56,205 nucleotides of DNA from NCBI GenBank assembly GCA_017548545.1, contig JAFYZW010000113.1, forward strand, positions 1-56,205. The letters run 5' to 3'. The notes under the pieces were generated by a model. That model worked only from the letters and a program-made list of their open reading frames with translations, made no database searches and was not told where the DNA came from. The position numbers and the translations under genes were made by a program. Positions 1-8,314 of this stretch are shown in pieces; the first letter of the stretch is position 1, and each line of letters starts with the position of its first letter. This DNA comes from Bacteroidales bacterium. GTDB taxonomy: Bacteria; Bacteroidota; Bacteroidia; Bacteroidales; UBA3663.

Positions 1-104
1 CAAGAGAGGCGCTTGCGACCCTCGGGAGTAGACTCATCTACTTGTGCGACAGCGACCAGCGCTGTCGCAACAAGTGCTATAGAAACTATATGTTTTAAAA
101 TCAT
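1..104 (-). CDS. Secreted protein, N-terminal fragment
   Basis: The reverse strand opens an ATG at 104 that continues off the window edge, giving about 34 residues. They form a typical signal peptide (MILKHIVSIALVATALVAVA) followed by a charged stretch starting QVDEST. Cleavage after the AVA motif is plausible. The mature part is too short to assign to a family. It lies downstream of the Dcu carrier on the same strand, 116 bases away, so it may be part of that transcript. Type II asparaginases often sit beside Dcu carriers in Bacteroides, but the few mature residues visible do not show the asparaginase start, so I do not claim it. Confidence 0.6.
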   Translation of the reverse strand, partial: MILKHIVSIALVATALVAVAQVDESTPEGRKRLS

Positions 105-124
105 AAGTCTGTTTGTCGTTTATT

Positions 125-210
125 GGTGGAAGGTGGAAAGTGGAAGGTGGAACGGAGTTCGTAGTTCGTTTATCGTTGACAACTCTCAACTCTTAACTGT
201 GAACTATTAA
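125..210. repeat. Low-complexity intergenic repeats
   Basis: The gap between the fragment and the Dcu gene holds short degenerate direct repeats: GTGGAAGG/GTGGAAAG units at about 126-152, GTTCGTAGTTCGTT at about 158-171, and ACTCTCAACTCTTAACTGT followed by GAACTATTAAC at about 182-210. No promoter of the TTTG/TAnnTTTG type is visible. A similar purine-rich patch lies at 1690-1760 on the other side of the Dcu gene. Confidence 0.45.
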
Positions 211-220
211 CTAAACAACG

Positions 221-1684
221 TTAAATCCAACCCATTGAGTGATAGAGGTAAGCGATTAGATATCCTGCCACGCATGCCACAATGGTGTGCACCATTCCTG
301 GCATCATGAAGGAGTGGTTGAGAAGATATTTTCCGATTTTTGTTGTTCCGGTGCGGTCGAAGTTCACAGTAGCGATATCTGATGGGTAGTTAGGGATAAA
401 GAAGTAGCCATAGACCGAAGGCAGCACTCCGAGCAGTATCCATCCGTCAATGCCGAGCTTATAGGCGAGCGGCAACATAGCCACAACCACAGCGCCCTGC
501 GAGTTGACAAGCACTGACACCAGGAAGAAGGCAAATGCTATAGACCACGGGTATTGCTCTACCATGCCGGCAAGCATCTCCTGAATCTCGCCCAAATAGT
601 TGGCGAAATAGGTGTCGGCAAGCCATGCGATACCATAGATGGCGACTACTGCAACCATACCACTTTGCCATACTGGACCACTGATGGCTTTCTTGGGGGA
701 CGCCTTGCAGAGGATTATCATCAACGCCGCAGCGGTAATCATGACAATCTGAATCACGATGTTCATCTTCAATGGCGTAAATTCTATTTTGGTTATGCCA
801 TCGACCGTCACACCCAGCTTTGCCAACTGGTCGGCCGAGAGGGTGACTCTAGAGCCTAAAAGCTGCACTTCGGGGGCATCTTTAATGGCTTTGATAGTCT
901 CATGAGCAGGAAGCAGCTCCTGGAAGATAGCGAACATCACAATCACCAACAGTGCACCGAAGAAGATATAAACGGCGCGCTTGCTCTCGGGGGCGATTTT
1001 CTTGTCGAGAGTAGTGGCATGGCTGCCATAGATGAACTCACGCTGCTCGGGGTCGGCAATCTTCTTCTGGAACTCGGGATCTTTGTCAAGATCCTTGCCA
1101 CGCTTGTAGGAGGCCACCGATGCAATGATAATACCAAGAAGGCAGGCTGGAATAGTCACCATTAGCACCTTGGGAATGGTGATAGCATAGCCGTTAGCGC
1201 TTGAGATGGTGATAAACGCCACTACCGCAGCGGCGATGGGTGAGCAGGTGATACCAATCTGCGACGCGATGCTGGCGATACCGCAAGGACGCTCGGGGCG
1301 TATGCCTTTCTTGATGGAGATATCGCAGATGATGGGCATCAAAGTGTAAACCACATGGCCTGTTCCCACAAGTACGGTGAGAAAAAAGGTGCACAATGGC
1401 GCGAGGAAGGTGATGCGCGCTGGGTGCTTGCGCAGTAGCTTCTCGGCAAGCTGGATGAGCCAGTCCATACCACCTGACGCTTGCATAATGCCGGCACATG
1501 TCACGGCCGCGATGATGATGTAGATAACGTCGGTGGGAGGAGTTCCAGGCTTCATGCCGAATCCGAAAACTAGAATCGCAAGGCCGATTCCTGAAATAGC
1601 GCCTAATGCCAAGCTTCCATATCGGGAGCCCAGCCACAAAGCTCCGAGAACAATGCAGAGCTGTAAAATCATTAATGCTGACAT
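221..1684 (-). CDS. dcuB: Anaerobic C4-dicarboxylate transporter, DcuA/DcuB family
   Basis: This 487-residue integral membrane protein is hydrophobic throughout, with about ten to twelve predicted helices. Its N-terminal part (residues about 30-120, including the KPGTPPTDVIYIIIAAVTCAG and VLVGTGHVVYTLMPII regions) and the IASQIGITCSPIAAAVVAF stretch are characteristic of Dcu carriers. Family members exchange fumarate, malate or aspartate for succinate across the inner membrane during anaerobic fumarate respiration, which fits a succinate-producing anaerobe. It is slightly longer than E. coli DcuA/DcuB (about 435-446) because of a hydrophilic insert around residues 195-300. The gene follows a porin gene on the same strand with no clear promoter between, so the two are probably co-transcribed. 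DcuA versus DcuB cannot be settled from sequence alone. Confidence 0.88.
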   Translation of the reverse strand: MSALMILQLCIVLGALWLGSRYGSLALGAISGIGLAILVFGFGMKPGTPPTDVIYIIIAAVTCAGIMQASGGMDWLIQLAEKLLRKHPARITFLAPLCTFFLTVLVGTGHVVYTLMPIICDISIKKGIRPERPCGIASIASQIGITCSPIAAAVVAFITISSANGYAITIPKVLMVTIPACLLGIIIASVASYKRGKDLDKDPEFQKKIADPEQREFIYGSHATTLDKKIAPESKRAVYIFFGALLVIVMFAIFQELLPAHETIKAIKDAPEVQLLGSRVTLSADQLAKLGVTVDGITKIEFTPLKMNIVIQIVMITAAALMIILCKASPKKAISGPVWQSGMVAVVAIYGIAWLADTYFANYLGEIQEMLAGMVEQYPWSIAFAFFLVSVLVNSQGAVVVAMLPLAYKLGIDGWILLGVLPSVYGYFFIPNYPSDIATVNFDRTGTTKIGKYLLNHSFMMPGMVHTIVACVAGYLIAYLYHSMGWI

Positions 1685-1689
1685 AATAT

Positions 1690-1760
1690 ATAAGTGTTAA
1701 GTTTTAAGTTATCAGTTTAGAGGGGAGAGTGGAGAGTAGAGAGGTTGGCAACCCATAACT
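1690..1760. repeat. Purine-rich intergenic repeat patch
   Basis: The gap between the porin and Dcu genes contains GTTAAGTTTTAAGTTATCAG and a run of GGGGAGAGTGGAGAGTAGAG units. These are short degenerate repeats like those at 125-210. No gene, terminator or promoter is recognisable in the gap. Confidence 0.4.
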
Positions 1761-1800
1761 TCTAATAAACTTGTTAAGAAGTGTAATGTGAGATTTATCC

Positions 1801-3036
1801 TTAATAGCGGACGCTCACTTGCACATACACGCTGCTGTAGTTGTGCTTGGCAAGGGAACGGTCGTTGGTGAATACATACTCCGACTGTATCTCAAAATAT
1901 TTGCAGAAGCGGAAGTTAAGACCTATCTCATAGTTGGTCTTGGCATGAAGCCAAGTGGCGCTGGGGCGATAGAGGTCATAACGGCCCTTGACCATGAGTT
2001 TGTCGCGGTAAACAGGAACGATGGCTAGGGCATAGAATCCGTCGGCCTTGTTGGCGGCAATCTCGTTGCCTTCGCGATCGGTATAGGTCTTGATTGTGAG
2101 GTCGTTGGCGTCGCCTGGCTTCTGGTAGGTAGTCGCAAAGCCCAAGCCTGTGGAATGGATGTACTCGGCACGTAGCTGGAGGTCGCCTTTCTTATACTCC
2201 GTACTCAATGCGTAACGGTGCTTGTTGAGACTCAGCACCTCGCCACCGCTCTTGCGGGCATAGGAGCCTTCCCAGCCAAAAGCGCCAATCCTAAGACCAG
2301 CAACAGGCATCACCCAGACGCCTCCAATGATGTCTTTCTTCTTATCCACATCGGTCACATTGATGCCCTGACCGTTGAACACGCCCACTTGGTAGTGAAG
2401 GAGGTATCGGCCTGAGCTATTCTTAAGGAAGTCGCCCTGGAACTGCAGACCTATGTCGCGGCCGTTGCTGGCATGCTCGCCGGTGCGGTCGCTGAAGCCC
2501 GACAGTTTTGAGACGGGCTGAGAGTAAGACATGAAGCCCTGGTCAAGGGGATGCATGGGATTTTCGTAGGTAAACGGGCGCTTGAACTGGCCAAACTTTA
2601 TCTTGAAGAAATCAAAGCGTTGCCATTCCATGAAGAAATCAACCAGACGTGGACTGCTGCCTAGGGTAGAGGTGTTGCCGTTGATTTGGCCCTGCACCTT
2701 ATAATATATTTGGTTGAGGATTTTTCCCTCGACTGATACCCTGACAATTCTCAAGTTGAAGGTGTTGCTGTTATTTCCTTCCTGGAAAGTTGCCTGATAA
2801 GAGCCGATGGCATATCCGCTGAACTTAGGCTTGGTGAAGATGGGTGGTTTGTCACTCTTTTCCTTGTCGTTTTGCAAGGGTTCAGCAACAGTGGCGACAG
2901 TCGCTGCCACGATTTCTTCGGTCGTTGTAGTGGCTTCAAGGCCAGTGCTGTTATCGGTTACTGCCTCCAGGTCTGTAGCCCACACGTTGGGCATCAGCCA
3001 CACCAGCGACAACAGCATTAAAAATACACGTCTCAT
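1801..3036 (-). CDS. Outer-membrane porin, OprO/OprP-like
   Basis: This is a 411-residue protein with a signal peptide (about residues 1-20, ending VWA), a low-complexity Thr/Ala/Glu-rich linker to about residue 65, and then a beta-barrel rich in alternating aromatic and polar residues ending in ...VQVSVRY with a C-terminal aromatic. The region FSGYAIGSYQATFQ through KIKFGQFKRPFTYENP matches the phosphate-selective porin O/P family (Pfam Porin_O_P). In Bacteroidales these are general outer-membrane channels and phosphate selectivity should not be assumed. It heads the transcript continuing into the Dcu carrier, so it may provide the outer-membrane route for dicarboxylates. That link is inference from order only. 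Confidence 0.85.
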   Translation of the reverse strand: MRRVFLMLLSLVWLMPNVWATDLEAVTDNSTGLEATTTTEEIVAATVATVAEPLQNDKEKSDKPPIFTKPKFSGYAIGSYQATFQEGNNSNTFNLRIVRVSVEGKILNQIYYKVQGQINGNTSTLGSSPRLVDFFMEWQRFDFFKIKFGQFKRPFTYENPMHPLDQGFMSYSQPVSKLSGFSDRTGEHASNGRDIGLQFQGDFLKNSSGRYLLHYQVGVFNGQGINVTDVDKKKDIIGGVWVMPVAGLRIGAFGWEGSYARKSGGEVLSLNKHRYALSTEYKKGDLQLRAEYIHSTGLGFATTYQKPGDANDLTIKTYTDREGNEIAANKADGFYALAIVPVYRDKLMVKGRYDLYRPSATWLHAKTNYEIGLNFRFCKYFEIQSEYVFTNDRSLAKHNYSSVYVQVSVRY

Positions 3037-3070
3037 AGTATTTAGTTTTTACATTAATAATATTAGGTCA

Positions 3071-3101
3071 CAAATATACAAAAAAAATGTGTATTGCCAA
3101 A
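3071..3101 (-). promoter_or_regulatory. Promoter of the porin gene
   Basis: On the minus strand TTTG (3098-3101), a 19-base spacer and TATATTTG (3071-3078) match the Bacteroidetes consensus TTTG-N19-21-TAnnTTTG. The expected start lies about 30 bases upstream of the porin ATG. Confidence 0.75.
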
Positions 3102-3208
3102 AAAAGTGGTTTGTTATTGTGATTATAATCTGTTCAATTCCCTTTATTGCTCTATAAACCTCCGTTCTGACCCGAATTCATGGGCTGATTCCTGCTGTAC
3201 GGAAACAA

Positions 3209-3240
3209 TTAAGGCAACAATCTTGCGATTGCTGCCTTAA
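3209..3240 (-). terminator. Terminator of the Pro-Arg-Asn tRNA operon
   Basis: Arms TTAAGGCA and TGCCTTAA, extended by a CAATC/GATTG inner stem around a TTGC loop, lie directly after tRNA-Asn. The minus-strand RNA continues UUGUUUCC, a weak U-tract. Confidence 0.7.
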
Positions 3241-3242
3241 TG

Positions 3243-3316
3243 CGCTTCAAGATGGACTTGAACCAACGACCCCCTGATTAACAGTCAGGTGCTCTAACCA
3301 ACTGAGCTATTGAAGC
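3243..3316 (-). tRNA. tRNA-Asn (GTT)
   Basis: The minus strand folds as a 74-nt cloverleaf. The acceptor stem GCTTCAA pairs with TTGAAGC, the anticodon stem-loop is CCTGA-CTGTTAA-TCAGG with anticodon GTT, and the T-loop is GTTCAAGTC. CCA is not encoded. It is the last gene of a three-tRNA operon. Confidence 0.95.
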
Positions 3317-3361
3317 ATTATAATAAGAACCCCTCAGCTACCGACGAGGAAACTCAGATTG

Positions 3362-3435
3362 TGACTCCTACAGGATTCAAACCTGTAACCTTCTGATCCG
3401 TAGTCAGATGCTCTATTCAGTTGAGCTAAGGAGCC
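3362..3435 (-). tRNA. tRNA-Arg (ACG)
   Basis: The minus strand gives a 74-nt cloverleaf with acceptor GGCTCCT/AGGAGTC (one G-U pair) and anticodon loop CTACGGA, so the anticodon is ACG. A34 needs deamination to inosine, the job of TadA, whose gene is at 10350-10781. Confidence 0.94.
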
Positions 3436-3476
3436 ATTGTGGATCTTTCAAAGAACATTCATCAAGCGATGTGTAG

Positions 3477-3551
3477 TCGGGGTACCAGGATTCGAACCTG
3501 GGACCCCCTGCTCCCAAAGCAGGTGCGCTAACCGGACTGCGCTACACCCCG
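3477..3551 (-). tRNA. tRNA-Pro (TGG)
   Basis: The minus strand gives a 75-nt cloverleaf with acceptor CGGGGTG/TACCCCG, anticodon stem CCTGC/GCAGG and loop TTTGGGA, so the anticodon is TGG. It is the first gene of the operon, directly after its promoter. Confidence 0.95.
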
Positions 3552-3569
3552 TTTCATGTTTTGCGGGTG

Positions 3570-3601
3570 CAAAGATAGTTCAAAAAATTCAATCCACCAA
3601 A
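3570..3601 (-). promoter_or_regulatory. Promoter of the Pro-Arg-Asn tRNA operon
   Basis: On the minus strand TTTG (3598-3601), exactly 20 bases and TATCTTTG (3570-3577) give a full Bacteroidetes consensus promoter, about 20 bases before tRNA-Pro. Confidence 0.85.
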
Positions 3602-3689
3602 TTTTTTGGAAAGAATTTTCTAAAAATGTTTCTTTTTTGCAGAAAACGACACGCCAACAATCGTGTTTTGCTTAGTCGGCGCGGCAAAA

Positions 3690-4679
3690 TCAACACTTTC
3701 TATCCGAAAAATAGTCTATAAGACCCATGATAGCCTCACGTGCATCACTCTCGGGGAAAGTAGAGAGCAGCTTCTTGGCCTCATAAGAAATATTCTTCAT
3801 TTTTGCCTGTGCATATTCTATGCCACCGATACTTTTGGCAAACTCCACCAGTTGGGCGACTTGACTTTCTGACAGTTCGTGGGATTGTTCGACAATTTCT
3901 TTCATACGTGCAGCCTCATCTGCCGGAGCATGCTGGAACGCATATAGCAAGGGCAAAGTGATCTTCCCCTCCATAATGTCGTGACCAGTCGGCTTGCCCA
4001 CCTCCTTGGAGAAAGGATAGTAATCGAAGATATCGTCACGAATCTGGAAAACCATGCCCATCAGTTCTCCCACTTTCGCCAATCTTTCCATATCGGATTT
4101 GGAAGCTTCCACGCTGAGAGCACCGACCTTCATGCAGGCAGCAAAGAGCGAAGCCGTCTTACCACGAATCACCGAGAAGTACGATTCTTCGCTCAAAAGA
4201 TGGGTGCGAACGTTTGATATCTGTTCCAGTTCGCCCTCTACGAGCATCGTCACCATTTCAGATAACACTTTCGAAATCTGGAGCGAACCTGTGGCATTAC
4301 TGCAATGCAAGCATTTCGAAAGGAAGAAGTCTCCCATCAGTACGGCAACCTTATTATCCCAAATCTTATTGATGGTATCGCTACCACGGCGGGTAGGACT
4401 CTGATCGATGACATCATCGTGCATCAACGTGGCATTATGCAACAATTCCAAAGCGACAGCGCCATTATTGGTAGCTTCGTTGACCTTGCCCAACATCTTG
4501 GCTGCAAGAAGAGTCATGATCGGACGCAACTGTTTGCCACTACGCTCCAAAAAATAGTGAATAACCGAATCGGCTAAAGGCACGCGTGTGCGCAATACGC
4601 TCTCGAACACACGTTCGAAATCCTTCAACTCTTCAGAAATGCAATTCCTGACGCTGCTATATATCGTTGTATTATTCAT
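3690..4679 (-). CDS. ispB: Long-chain polyprenyl diphosphate synthase
   Basis: This 329-residue trans-prenyltransferase has both aspartate-rich Mg-pyrophosphate motifs: DDVID at residues 88-92 followed by the RR of SPTRRG, and RDDIFDY at 214-220. A GKQLRP motif near residue 48 binds the IPP substrate. Family members add isopentenyl units to an allylic diphosphate, here presumably to make the menaquinone side chain. The length and the lack of bulky residues close upstream of the first motif suggest a long product, but chain length cannot be read with certainty. It is a single gene with its own promoter at 4721-4752. Confidence 0.9.
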   Translation of the reverse strand: MNNTTIYSSVRNCISEELKDFERVFESVLRTRVPLADSVIHYFLERSGKQLRPIMTLLAAKMLGKVNEATNNGAVALELLHNATLMHDDVIDQSPTRRGSDTINKIWDNKVAVLMGDFFLSKCLHCSNATGSLQISKVLSEMVTMLVEGELEQISNVRTHLLSEESYFSVIRGKTASLFAACMKVGALSVEASKSDMERLAKVGELMGMVFQIRDDIFDYYPFSKEVGKPTGHDIMEGKITLPLLYAFQHAPADEAARMKEIVEQSHELSESQVAQLVEFAKSIGGIEYAQAKMKNISYEAKKLLSTFPESDAREAIMGLIDYFSDRKC

Positions 4680-4720
4680 ATGGAAGCGATTCTCTTCGTC
4701 TTATTTGGTAAATAGCGGTG

Positions 4721-4752
4721 CAAAGATACATTCTTTTTTTCATAATTGCAAA
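4721..4752 (-). promoter_or_regulatory. Promoter of the polyprenyl synthase gene
   Basis: On the minus strand TTTG (4749-4752), 20 bases and TATCTTTG (4721-4728) match the Bacteroidetes consensus exactly. The 5' leader would be about 35 bases. Confidence 0.83.
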
Positions 4753-4844
4753 TTTTTCAAGCATAAAGTTTTTCGCGCGCGTACATAATATAATATATAT
4801 TTTGGTCAATTTTGTAACAAATAAGTAAAAATACTACCAAACTA

Positions 4845-4875
4845 TTGGAAATGCCGAATAAATGCGTTATCTTTG
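4845..4875 (+). promoter_or_regulatory. Promoter of the thiamine-uptake operon
   Basis: TTG (4845-4847), 20 bases and TATCTTTG (4868-4875) precede the TPP riboswitch. Transcription would start near 4881, so the riboswitch would lie wholly within the leader. Confidence 0.78.
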
Positions 4876-4916
4876 CACCCGCAAACTGACATTTGCCGTA
4901 CGCGATGATGCGATAG

Positions 4917-5012
4917 AGCGGCAAGAAGGGGTGCTTCGCATGCTCAACAAGAACTGCGAGGCTGAGATTAGACCCATTGAACCTGGCCGGGTAATTCCGG
5001 GAAGGGAACATG
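4917..5012 (+). promoter_or_regulatory. TPP riboswitch (thi box)
   Basis: The conserved thi-box blocks appear in order: GGGGTGC at 4928-4934, CTGAGAT at 4962-4968, ACCCATTGAACCTGG at 4972-4986, and GTAATTCCGGGAAGGGA at 4991-5007. The last two form the pyrophosphate and pyrimidine sensor arms of a thiamine pyrophosphate aptamer. Stem ends are approximate. The gene it controls (ATG at 5059) encodes a TonB receptor followed by PnuT, which fits thiamine uptake. I see no clear terminator hairpin between aptamer and ATG, so control may be translational. Confidence 0.93.
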
Positions 5013-5058
5013 CAGAACCCCATATCGTCTTATTATTCATAAATTTTTTCTTCGCAAG

Positions 5059-7698
5059 ATGAAAAAGGCATTGTTTATGGCTGCAATTCTTGCAGCAAGT
5101 ACTGGTATGGGATATGCAAACTCCCCTACTACAAGCGAAGCTTCGCCTGAAAGGCAAGCCTCTCACCAGCGTATCACGGGCACAGTTGTCGATGAGAAGG
5201 GTGAAACCCTCCCGGGTGCACACGTCATGATCAAAGGAAGCAGCACTGGTTCTGTCACCGATGGCGATGGTTTTTTCTCGATCGTTGCAGCCTCAGGGAC
5301 TACACTCATCGTACGTTATCTTGGCTACGAGGACTATACGTTTGAAGCCGCTCCTGGCGCTGCACAGCGCATCCAAATGAAGGCCAGCAAAATTCACCAA
5401 TTGAACGAGATTGTCGTAAAGTCGGTAAAGGCACAAAAGGATGCACCTTTTGCCAAGGCCAATATCGAACAGGAAGCGCTCGAAGAGCACTCGAAGACCG
5501 GGCGCGAACTGCCCATGCTCTTCACCCACACACCCGGTGTGATGTCCTACGGTGAAAACGGATTAGGTACAGGTACAGTGTATATGCGCATCCGTGGTGC
5601 AGCCGACTCGCGTATCAACGTCACCCTCGACGGCGTGCCGCTCAATTCGCCCGAAGACCAGTGCGTCTTCTGGGCCAACATGAACAGCTATGCCTCCCTG
5701 CTCGGCGGCGCACAGATACAGCGCGGCGTGGGCACTTCGACCAATGGTGATGGAGCCTTCGGTGGCACCATTTCCCTCACCAGCAAATCACCCAATACCA
5801 AACCTTCGGCTGAACTCTCTGGCTCATACGGCTCCTTCAACACTTTCAATGTCGGCGGATCGTTCTCGACAGGCCTCTTCGCCAAACACTGGATCTTCGA
5901 CGGCGCCTATCACGAGACAAACACCGACGGCTATATGCACGGCACTTCAGGCCGCAGCGGCTCCTACTATGGAGGTCTCACCTTCATGGCCGACCATTTC
6001 GTGGTTCGTCTCAAGTATTTCGGCAACTTCGAAAAGACCGGCCAAGCCTGGAACGGCCTCGACACGGGTGACCTGCTCGACTGGAACTATGGTGGTATGA
6101 AGACAGGACTCTTCGAATACAAAGACTTCTATGAGGCGGGTCTCGGCAAATACAACACTCTCTACGAACATCTTGTTGATCCTTACGACCCGTCGAAGGG
6201 CACTGAACGCTACAAACTGTCGGATGGCACCCTTTGGGACAAGACCACCGACAATTTCTGGCAGAACCGTACCATCCTTTCGCTGGCCTGGCAAATCAAT
6301 GACCGTTGGACTACTTCGGCTTCGGTGCACTATACCCACGGGTATGGTTACTACAAGGAGTTCCGTTACGACAACAAGCTCTCAAAATTCGGATTCTCGA
6401 ACTTTACGTTAAGCGACGGGACGACTCTCAAACGCACTGACTTCATACGAAAGAAAGGACTCTCGCAGAACTTCCTGGGCTTTGTTTGGAATGCCAACTA
6501 CAAAGATGAGCGCTGGGACATCATCGGAGGCCTCTCATTCCAGAACTTCTGGTCGAACCATTTCGGCTACATCACTTATATTGCCAATGGCGAAATGAGC
6601 AGCAAGTACTTGAAGAACGGCGATTACCAATACTACGACAGCGATGCCGACAAGCTCGATGGCAACATCTTCGCCAAGGCCATTTACCATCTCACCGACC
6701 AATGGGACATCTTTGCGGATGTGCAGTATCGCCATGTGAATTATTCTACTGATGGGGCCAATGACAAGTTCGTCTCCACCGACAATGGCTATGTCAACCA
6801 GCGCCTCGACATCGACAAACAGTATGACTTCGTCAATCCAAAGGTGGGTATCAGTTTCCATCAGAATGGACATCACGCCTTCGCTTCGTTTGCCATGAGC
6901 AATCGCGAACCCGAACGCAACAACTTCACCGACAATTACAACTACCCTGCACCCAAGGCCGAACAACTTCTCGACACTGAGATCGGTTATAACTACATGG
7001 CCAAACGTTGGGCAGCGGGTGCCAACCTCTACTGGATGAATTACCAGGACCAATTCGTACAAACCGGCGAACTTAGCGACATCGGTGAGAAACTGACCAC
7101 CAACATCGAAAAGTCGTATCGTCTCGGTTTGGAACTTACCGCAGCTTGGACCATCCTTCCTGGATTGACCATCGAGGGCAATGCAGCCCTCAGCCAGAAC
7201 AAGATCAAGGACTTCGACGAGCATGTCGAGAACTGGGACGATTGGGAGGGTAACACCGACGCCTCGGGCAAGGCCTACGACGGCGACGGCTTCGACGTGA
7301 TCCACTACAACAATAGCACTTTAGCCTATTCGCCTTCAGTCATACTCAACGGCTTCCTAACCTACAAGAAGAACGGGCTCACGGCCACCTGGCACACCAA
7401 CTTCGTGTCGCGCCAATATCTCGACAATACGGAATGCAAGCAGCGTTCATTGCCAAGTTTCTCGACCAGTGACCTTTCGGCCAACTATGTGTTCACCTTC
7501 AAAAAGGCAGGCATCAAGGAACTGATATTGGGCGTAAATGTTAACAATATCTTCGACCTGCACTATGCTGCGTCGGGTTGGGTATATTCGGCCATCTATG
7601 CCAGCGGAGGCAATCCCGAGAGCAATCGTTACACAGAGATCGGATACATCCCGCAAGCAGGAACGACTGCCATGGGCAGCATCACACTAAGATTCTAA
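5059..7698 (+). CDS. TonB-dependent receptor, probable thiamine transporter
   Basis: This 879-residue outer-membrane receptor has a signal peptide (about 1-20), a carboxypeptidase-regulatory-like domain (about 38-110, RITGTVVDEKGETLPGAHVM), a plug domain (about 125-240, containing GTVYMRIRGAADSRINVTLDGVP) and a C-terminal 22-strand-type barrel ending in SITLRF. Substrate assignment rests on the TPP riboswitch directly upstream and on pnuT 7 bases downstream, a pairing known in Bacteroidetes for thiamine uptake. The receptor would move thiamine or a thiamine phosphate across the outer membrane using TonB energy. Residues cannot confirm the ligand. Confidence 0.9.
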   Translation: MKKALFMAAILAASTGMGYANSPTTSEASPERQASHQRITGTVVDEKGETLPGAHVMIKGSSTGSVTDGDGFFSIVAASGTTLIVRYLGYEDYTFEAAPGAAQRIQMKASKIHQLNEIVVKSVKAQKDAPFAKANIEQEALEEHSKTGRELPMLFTHTPGVMSYGENGLGTGTVYMRIRGAADSRINVTLDGVPLNSPEDQCVFWANMNSYASLLGGAQIQRGVGTSTNGDGAFGGTISLTSKSPNTKPSAELSGSYGSFNTFNVGGSFSTGLFAKHWIFDGAYHETNTDGYMHGTSGRSGSYYGGLTFMADHFVVRLKYFGNFEKTGQAWNGLDTGDLLDWNYGGMKTGLFEYKDFYEAGLGKYNTLYEHLVDPYDPSKGTERYKLSDGTLWDKTTDNFWQNRTILSLAWQINDRWTTSASVHYTHGYGYYKEFRYDNKLSKFGFSNFTLSDGTTLKRTDFIRKKGLSQNFLGFVWNANYKDERWDIIGGLSFQNFWSNHFGYITYIANGEMSSKYLKNGDYQYYDSDADKLDGNIFAKAIYHLTDQWDIFADVQYRHVNYSTDGANDKFVSTDNGYVNQRLDIDKQYDFVNPKVGISFHQNGHHAFASFAMSNREPERNNFTDNYNYPAPKAEQLLDTEIGYNYMAKRWAAGANLYWMNYQDQFVQTGELSDIGEKLTTNIEKSYRLGLELTAAWTILPGLTIEGNAALSQNKIKDFDEHVENWDDWEGNTDASGKAYDGDGFDVIHYNNSTLAYSPSVILNGFLTYKKNGLTATWHTNFVSRQYLDNTECKQRSLPSFSTSDLSANYVFTFKKAGIKELILGVNVNNIFDLHYAASGWVYSAIYASGGNPESNRYTEIGYIPQAGTTAMGSITLRF

Positions 7699-7705
7699 GC
7701 TCGAT

Positions 7706-8314
7706 ATGGAATTCTTGACCGCACATTGGCTCGACATCCTCACCACAATCCTTGGCCTGGCCTACATCCTGCTGGAATACAAGGCCAGCCTTTGGATGTG
7801 GCTCGTAGGCTTCCTAATGCAAGCACTCGGTATCGTGCTCTATTATCAAAAAGGGCTGTACGCCGACTGTGGTATGGAGTTCTACTATCTAGCAATGACC
7901 ATCTACGGCTACTGGCGTTGGATGCATGGTGGCCAAACCAACCAAGCGCTGCCCATCCGACCTTTACCACGCCGTCTTATTTTGCCTTGGCTGTTGCTCA
8001 TGGCGGCCATCTGGGGTATCATCTATTGGCTACTGGTGACGTTCACCAACAGCAACGTCCCCGTGGCCGACAGTTTCACCACAGCGCTCAGCCTCGTCGG
8101 CATCTGGGCATTGGCTCACAAGTACCTCGAACAATGGCTCATCTGGATCGCCGTCGATGTCGTCACCTGCGCACTCTATTTCTACAAAGACATCCCTTTC
8201 AAAGCCAGTCTCTATGCGCTCTACGTCATAATCGCCATCTTCGGCTTCTTTAAGTGGAAACGTTTGATTATTCTTTCGTCACGCCACAAGGCAAAACGAA
8301 CTTCACCTCCTTGA
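7706..8314 (+). CDS. pnuT: Thiamine transporter, PnuC family (PnuT)
   Basis: This 202-residue inner-membrane protein of the PnuC family has about seven hydrophobic helices and the conserved WMWLVGFLMQALGIVLYYQKG and YGYWRWMHG segments near residues 30-72. PnuC-type carriers facilitate diffusion of a vitamin that is then trapped by phosphorylation. The gene follows the riboswitch-controlled TonB receptor by 7 bases, which identifies the substrate as thiamine rather than nicotinamide riboside. The thiamine pyrophosphokinase often found next in Bacteroides is absent here. The last 47 bases overlap, tail to tail, the 3' end of the queH-birA gene. Confidence 0.88.
   Translation: MEFLTAHWLDILTTILGLAYILLEYKASLWMWLVGFLMQALGIVLYYQKGLYADCGMEFYYLAMTIYGYWRWMHGGQTNQALPIRPLPRRLILPWLLLMAAIWGIIYWLLVTFTNSNVPVADSFTTALSLVGIWALAHKYLEQWLIWIAVDVVTCALYFYKDIPFKASLYALYVIIAIFGFFKWKRLIILSSRHKAKRTSPP

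Noticed and set aside
3437..3721. Plus-strand frames over the tRNA-Pro gene and the end of ispB
   Set aside because: They translate antisense tRNA sequence (the GVPGFEPGT-type peptide is a known artefact of tRNA genes).
4862..5062. 66-codon plus-strand frame across the thiamine leader
   Set aside because: It is read through the TPP riboswitch, whose conserved blocks explain the sequence better than a peptide does.
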